Shown: piece by piece, positions 60,655 through 64,000 of the stretch | Position numbering within the stretch: the stretch's first letter is position 1 | Layout of the letters: each line of letters starts with the position of its first letter | DNA from: Clostridiales bacterium | GTDB taxonomy: Bacteria > Bacillota > Clostridia > Oscillospirales > Butyricicoccaceae | Assembly: GCA_019418305.1 (NCBI GenBank) | Contig: DYCA01000005.1 | Span: forward strand, 3,830 to 67,829 | DNA: 64,000 nucleotides | Reading direction: 5' to 3' | The notes under the pieces: generated by a model | What the model was told of the DNA's origin: nothing | The model's database searches: none | What the model saw: the letters and a program-made list of their open reading frames with translations, nothing else | Translations under genes and position numbers: made by a program

Positions 60655-60825
60655 TCATTCCTTCGGGCCTTGTTTTTTCCGGCGGCGCACTGCCTCGGTC
60701 AGCAGATACTCAATTTGTCCATTGACCGAGCGAAACTCATCCTCTGCCCAGCGGGCAATCTCATCATAAAGCGAGGCGGACAGCCGCAGCGGCACCTGCT
60801 TTTTTGCTTTATCCTTTTCCGCCAC
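60655..60825 (-). CDS. Small Arc-type ribbon-helix-helix protein
   Basis: A 56-residue protein starting with GTG 60825 (GGAGG seven bases upstream) and ending TGA at 60655. Sequence pattern [20 protein letters not shown] (strand, then helix), then [20 protein letters not shown] (second helix) fits Arc/MetJ-type ribbon-helix-helix DNA-binding domains. It lies 66 bases downstream of the SPFH gene, a pairing seen in several Clostridia; it may regulate or be co-expressed with it. Confidence 0.72.
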   Translation of the reverse strand: MAEKDKAKKQVPLRLSASLYDEIARWAEDEFRSVNGQIEYLLTEAVRRRKKQGPKE

Positions 60826-60891
60826 AGCTGCACCTCCCTTTCATTCTTATTATTATTGTAATGCAACTGAGCTATTCTCGGCAAGACCGAT

Positions 60892-61917
60892 TTAATAAAT
60901 CGAACCCGAATTGACAACCGGCTGTGCATCCTTCCCCGCGCACAGCACCACCATCAGGTTGGATACCATCTGTGCTTTGCGCTCGTCATCCAGCTCAACC
61001 ACCTGCTTGCGGCTCAGTTCGTCAAGCGCCATCTCTACCATACCGACCGCGCCTTCGACAATCATCTTGCGTGCGTCCACAACCGCGCTGGCCTGCTGAC
61101 GCTGGAGCATTGCCGCCGCAATCTCCGGTGCATAAGCCAGCGTTGTGATGCGCGCTTCCTCTACTTTGAGACCCGCACACGCGACACGTTTCTGAATTTC
61201 CTCCGCCAGCACGCCCGCTATCTCCTGTGAAGAGCCGCGCAGACTTTTTTCGTCACCGCCCTCGGATACATCATACGGATACAGGCGTACAGTGTTACGC
61301 AGCGCCGCATCCGACTGGATGGACAAGAACTCCTGATAATTGTCGACCGCGAACACGGCCTTGGCCGTGTCCTCGATATGCCAGATGACCGCAATGCCAA
61401 TGACGATCGGATTACCGAGCAGATCATTTATCTTCTGCTTGTCGTTGTTGAGCGTCATGGTTTTAAGCGAGAGCCGCTTGCCGCGACCCGAACCGGTCGA
61501 AATACGGCCGGATGACAGCTTGCTGCCCGACTTGGTCGCGTCCGCCGCCTCCTCGGCTGCTTTGGCAAACGCGAACTCAGCCGCCGGATTGACCGCGGAG
61601 CAGAACGGGTTGACAAAGAAGATGCCCTCCCCTTTGAGCGTACCGATGTACTGGCCGAACAGCGTCAGCACAAGTGCTTCATTCGGACGCAGCACCTTCA
61701 CACCCGCAAACAGCAGCCAGCATGGCAGACACCAGTAAAAGATGCACACGACCAGCAACGCTATCATTGCACCACCGGCGCCATTGTCCAGCTGCACCGC
61801 GCTGTACACGATTCCGGCTACAGCCGCAAGCATCAGCACAATGTTGAGCAGCAGAATCCCCAAACCGTTCGGTGCACGCAGGTTTTTCTCCTGATACTCC
61901 ACTTGATTTGCATTCAT
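60892..61917 (-). CDS. SPFH/Band 7 domain protein
   Basis: 341 residues with two N-terminal hydrophobic helices (GILLLNIVLMLAAVAGIVY; AMIALLVVCIFYWCLPCWLL) and an SPFH domain: VLRPNEALVLTLFGQYIGTL, FFVNPFC, IGIAVIWHIEDTAKAVFAV, ALRNTVRLYPYD, VEEARITTLAYAPEIAAAML and coiled-coil end. A Ser/Gly/Lys-rich insertion (about 128-150) is unusual. Flotillin/stomatin-like membrane scaffold; its partner may be the small RHH protein downstream. Confidence 0.87.
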   Translation of the reverse strand: MNANQVEYQEKNLRAPNGLGILLLNIVLMLAAVAGIVYSAVQLDNGAGGAMIALLVVCIFYWCLPCWLLFAGVKVLRPNEALVLTLFGQYIGTLKGEGIFFVNPFCSAVNPAAEFAFAKAAEEAADATKSGSKLSSGRISTGSGRGKRLSLKTMTLNNDKQKINDLLGNPIVIGIAVIWHIEDTAKAVFAVDNYQEFLSIQSDAALRNTVRLYPYDVSEGGDEKSLRGSSQEIAGVLAEEIQKRVACAGLKVEEARITTLAYAPEIAAAMLQRQQASAVVDARKMIVEGAVGMVEMALDELSRKQVVELDDERKAQMVSNLMVVLCAGKDAQPVVNSGSIY

Positions 61918-61954
61918 ATCCTATCCCTCACAATCATATCAATTTAATATCATC

Positions 61955-61983
61955 ATAATACAACCGGCATACAGCTCTGTCAA
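61955..61983 (-). promoter_or_regulatory. promoter of the SPFH-RHH operon
   Basis: Minus strand TTGACA (61978-61983), 17-base spacer, TATTAT (61955-61960). Confidence 0.7.
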
Positions 61984-61995
61984 GAGAAATTTTGA

Positions 61996-62025
61996 CAAAA
62001 AGAAAAGCGCCCGTTTGGACGCTTT
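61996..62025 (-). terminator. terminator of gluQRS
   Basis: 9-bp stem with one G.U pair (62004-62012 with 62017-62025), 4-base loop, then TTCTTTTT on the minus strand. The stem overlaps the gluQRS stop codon. Confidence 0.75.
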
Positions 62026-62941
62026 ATCTGAAAATATTCGGTAAATACAGGTCATGCCGTGGAACCTTGTCCCAGTCAAAGGACGAAACCAGCTCACGCG
62101 CTGCGACCGGCTCCGGTCGGTCGATGATGCCTGCGGCACAGGCCAGCGCGCCGATCACCTGCTCCGGTGTAAACCGCTGCCGCAGCAGTCCGAGGTCAAG
62201 ATCCTCATCCCGCTTGGACAGGCGGCGGCCGTCATGGTCACACAGCAGCGGCAGATGCGCAAACCGCGGCGGTTCAAACCCAAACAGCCGATGCAGCCAA
62301 ATCTGCCTTGGTGTGCTCGAAAGCAGATCCGCGCCGCGCACAACCTCATTGACACCGGTCAGCGCATCGTCCACCACGACCGCAAGCTGATAGGCAAACA
62401 CGCCGTCCGAACGCCGGACAATGAAATCCCCACATTCCTCCGCGAGATTTTCCGCATACTCGCCCCAAACCTCGTCGGTAAAGCGCACTACCTCATCCGG
62501 TACACGCACACGCGTTGCCGGAGCGCGTGTTTTCCGTTTTTCCGCGATCTGTGCGGGCGTCAAATCGCGGCAAGTGCCCGCATAAATCACACGCCCATCC
62601 GACAGATGCGGTGCAGACGCCGCATGCAGGGCCGCACGCGAGCAAAAACAGGGATAGAGCAACCCCTTGTCACGCAAAACGGCCTCATACCGCTCATAAA
62701 TCGCCGCACGCTCGGACTGATACGGCACCTCACCGTCCCACTCCAATCCCAGCCAGCGTAAATCATCCATAATCAGGTCGGCGAAGCTCCGCGGGCAGCG
62801 CATCGCATCCAAATCCTCAATGCGCAGCAGAAATTGCCCATTCTGCCGCCGCGCGCTCAAATAGGCCAGCAGCGCACACAGCACATTGCCCAGATGCATG
62901 CGCCCGCTCGGGCTGGGTGCAAAGCGTCCGATGGTCTGCAT
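62024..62941 (-). CDS. gluQRS: Glutamyl-Q tRNA(Asp) synthetase
   Basis: A 305-residue truncated GluRS that charges queuosine on tRNA-Asp with glutamate. Catalytic core with the HIGH-like GRFAPSPSGRMHLGN, LLRIEDLDAMRCP, the zinc-type cysteines CFCSRAALHA and YAGTCRDL, and the KMSKS-like RRLSKRDEDL; no anticodon-binding domain. Length supports GluQRS over GluRS. Confidence 0.9.
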   Translation of the reverse strand: MQTIGRFAPSPSGRMHLGNVLCALLAYLSARRQNGQFLLRIEDLDAMRCPRSFADLIMDDLRWLGLEWDGEVPYQSERAAIYERYEAVLRDKGLLYPCFCSRAALHAASAPHLSDGRVIYAGTCRDLTPAQIAEKRKTRAPATRVRVPDEVVRFTDEVWGEYAENLAEECGDFIVRRSDGVFAYQLAVVVDDALTGVNEVVRGADLLSSTPRQIWLHRLFGFEPPRFAHLPLLCDHDGRRLSKRDEDLDLGLLRQRFTPEQVIGALACAAGIIDRPEPVAARELVSSFDWDKVPRHDLYLPNIFR

Positions 62942-62991
62942 CCTGTCTCTCCCCTTTCCGTCTCCTTATCTTACCACAAACACAATAGGCT

Positions 62992-63020
62992 TTGCAACGA
63001 CCCGCTCACTCCTGTATAAT
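62992..63020 (+). promoter_or_regulatory. promoter of the GH3 lipoprotein gene
   Basis: TTGCAA (62992-62997), 17-base spacer, TATAAT (63015-63020), 26 bases before the ATG. Confidence 0.78.
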
Positions 63021-63046
63021 GGAACCAAAGAAGGAAGGTGCTGACT

Positions 63047-64000
63047 ATGAAAAAACGCCTGCTCTGTCTGCTGCTCGCACTCGCCCTACCGCTTGGACTG
63101 ACCGCCTGCAGCGAGAAGCCCGGCGCAGATGCGACTGCTGCACAAACCGCGCCCGAACCCACTCCCGAACCGCCCCAGCCCGATCCCGCCGAAGTATATG
63201 CGGATTCCCTCACGCTGGAGCAACAGGTCGCGCAGTTGTTCTTTGCGCGCTGTCCGGATGTGCAAGCCGCAGAACTCGCCGCGCAGTATGATATCGGCGG
63301 CTATATCCTGTTCGGCCGCGACTTTGAAAATCAGACGCCGGACAGTCTGCGCGAGACGATTGCATCCTACCAGCAGGCCGCCGCAACGCCCATGCTCATC
63401 GGCGTAGACGAGGAGGGCGGCACAGTCGTGCGCGTCAGTGCATATCCCGCCTTTCGCGCGGATCGGTTCCAGTCCCCACAGGCGCTTTTCGCTGAGGGCG
63501 GCCTGGAGCGTATTCAAAGCGATACCAAGGAAAAAGATACTCTGCTGGCTTCACTTGGCATCAACGTCAATCTCGCGCCCGTATGCGATGTATCGACTAG
63601 CCCATCCGACTTCATCAATGCCCGCGCATTCGGACAGGATGCCCAAGCCACCAGCAACTATGTCCGCACCGTGGTCGAGCAGATGAAAACGGACAGTATG
63701 GGTATGGTGCTCAAACACTTCCCCGGCTACGGCAGTAACGTCGACACACACACCGGCATTGCGCAGGACAACCGCCCGCTTGAACAATTCCGCTCGTCGG
63801 ATTTTCTGCCCTTTACTGCGGGCATTGAAGCAGGCGCACAGGCGATTCTCGTCTGCCACAATATCGTTTCCTGCATGGATGGTACACTGCCCGCTTCGCT
63901 CTCTCCTGCCGTACATCAGATGCTGCGCGAGGAGCTTGGCTTTGGCGGCGTAGTGATGACCGACGACCTGGTCATGCAGGCGATCACAGACTACACAGGC
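63047..64000 (+). CDS. Glycoside hydrolase family 3 lipoprotein (beta-N-acetylhexosaminidase NagZ-like), 3' end cut
   Basis: The frame is open at the window end (318 codons seen). N-terminal lipoprotein signal with lipobox LTAC (LLLALALPLGLTAC), then a Pro/Ala-rich linker and a GH3 domain: LTLEQQVAQLFFARCPD, YDIGGYILFGRDFEN, MLIGVDEEGGTVVRV, LASLGINVNLAPVCDV, VLKHFPGYG with D/H of the NagZ-type catalytic dyad (VDTHTG), and GVVMTDDLVMQAI. Likely removes N-acetylglucosamine from peptidoglycan fragments on the cell surface. Confidence 0.9.
   Translation, partial: MKKRLLCLLLALALPLGLTACSEKPGADATAAQTAPEPTPEPPQPDPAEVYADSLTLEQQVAQLFFARCPDVQAAELAAQYDIGGYILFGRDFENQTPDSLRETIASYQQAAATPMLIGVDEEGGTVVRVSAYPAFRADRFQSPQALFAEGGLERIQSDTKEKDTLLASLGINVNLAPVCDVSTSPSDFINARAFGQDAQATSNYVRTVVEQMKTDSMGMVLKHFPGYGSNVDTHTGIAQDNRPLEQFRSSDFLPFTAGIEAGAQAILVCHNIVSCMDGTLPASLSPAVHQMLREELGFGGVVMTDDLVMQAITDYTG

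Noticed and set aside
1-64000. tRNA, rRNA, CRISPR array, insertion sequence or prophage
   Set aside because: Read through for cloverleaf ends, regularly spaced repeats, transposase motifs and phage structural genes; none found. The amidase at 52411 is phage-like but isolated.

Overview
The window is chromosomal DNA from a GC-rich, low-GC-lineage anaerobe: most likely class Clostridia, order Oscillospirales (Butyricicoccus/Agathobaculum-like gut bacteria), though the genus is an inference. Supporting signs are a PolC-type replicative polymerase, HisZ, the MEP isoprenoid pathway, an IolR/IolE/IolB/IolD set, a PerR-type Fur protein next to rubrerythrin, DUF1836 and DUF3006 proteins, and strong Shine-Dalgarno sites. 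I see no rRNA, tRNA, insertion sequence, prophage block or CRISPR array. Almost every base is accounted for by closely packed genes with recognisable promoters and hairpin terminators.

Layout. 1-13 kb (minus strand): the 5' part of hisZ, two DUF genes, then the conserved pyrH-frr-uppS-cdsA-dxr-rseP-ispG-polC block (UMP kinase, ribosome recycling, lipid carrier and phospholipid synthesis, MEP pathway, DNA polymerase). polC is split by an apparent one-base frameshift near 6340. 13-25 kb: an inositol-type region: iolE, malic enzyme, a split transketolase, an IolR-like DeoR regulator, an AraC regulator divergent from iolB-iolD, a VOC protein and an SSS-family sodium symporter. The dehydrogenase, kinase and aldolase expected for this pathway (IolG, IolC, IolJ) are not in the window.

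25-31 kb (minus): an LTA-synthase-like sulfatase-fold protein, aspS, hisS and methylglyoxal synthase. 31-39 kb (minus): cell-shape and division genes zapA, U32 peptidase, maf, mreC, mreD, PBP2 and minD, without mreB, rodA, minC or minE. 39-46 kb (plus): proB, an unlisted 50-residue membrane ORF, proA, a CYTH protein, proline symporter putP, a ComEC-like MBL hydrolase, DUF3006 and lysA.

46-53 kb: two paralogous zinc-ribbon membrane proteins, mnmM, a cysteine-rich 4Fe-4S protein with an FNR/CRP-like palindrome at -41.5, then DUF819 transporter / PepV dipeptidase / dipeptide epimerase / amidase, which reads as a peptidoglycan-peptide salvage group. 53-64 kb: cysteine synthase, thiE, a nitrilase-family amidase, YbaK, DUF1836, a secreted polysaccharide deacetylase, hemolysin III family protein, perR-rubrerythrin, a GerMN protein, an SPFH protein with a small ribbon-helix-helix partner, gluQRS, and the start of a GH3 lipoprotein cut by the window end.

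Promoters are mostly sigma-A-like with 17-bp spacers; five use the palindromic hexamer TTGCAA as -35 element. All assignments were made by reading the sequence; no database search was run.
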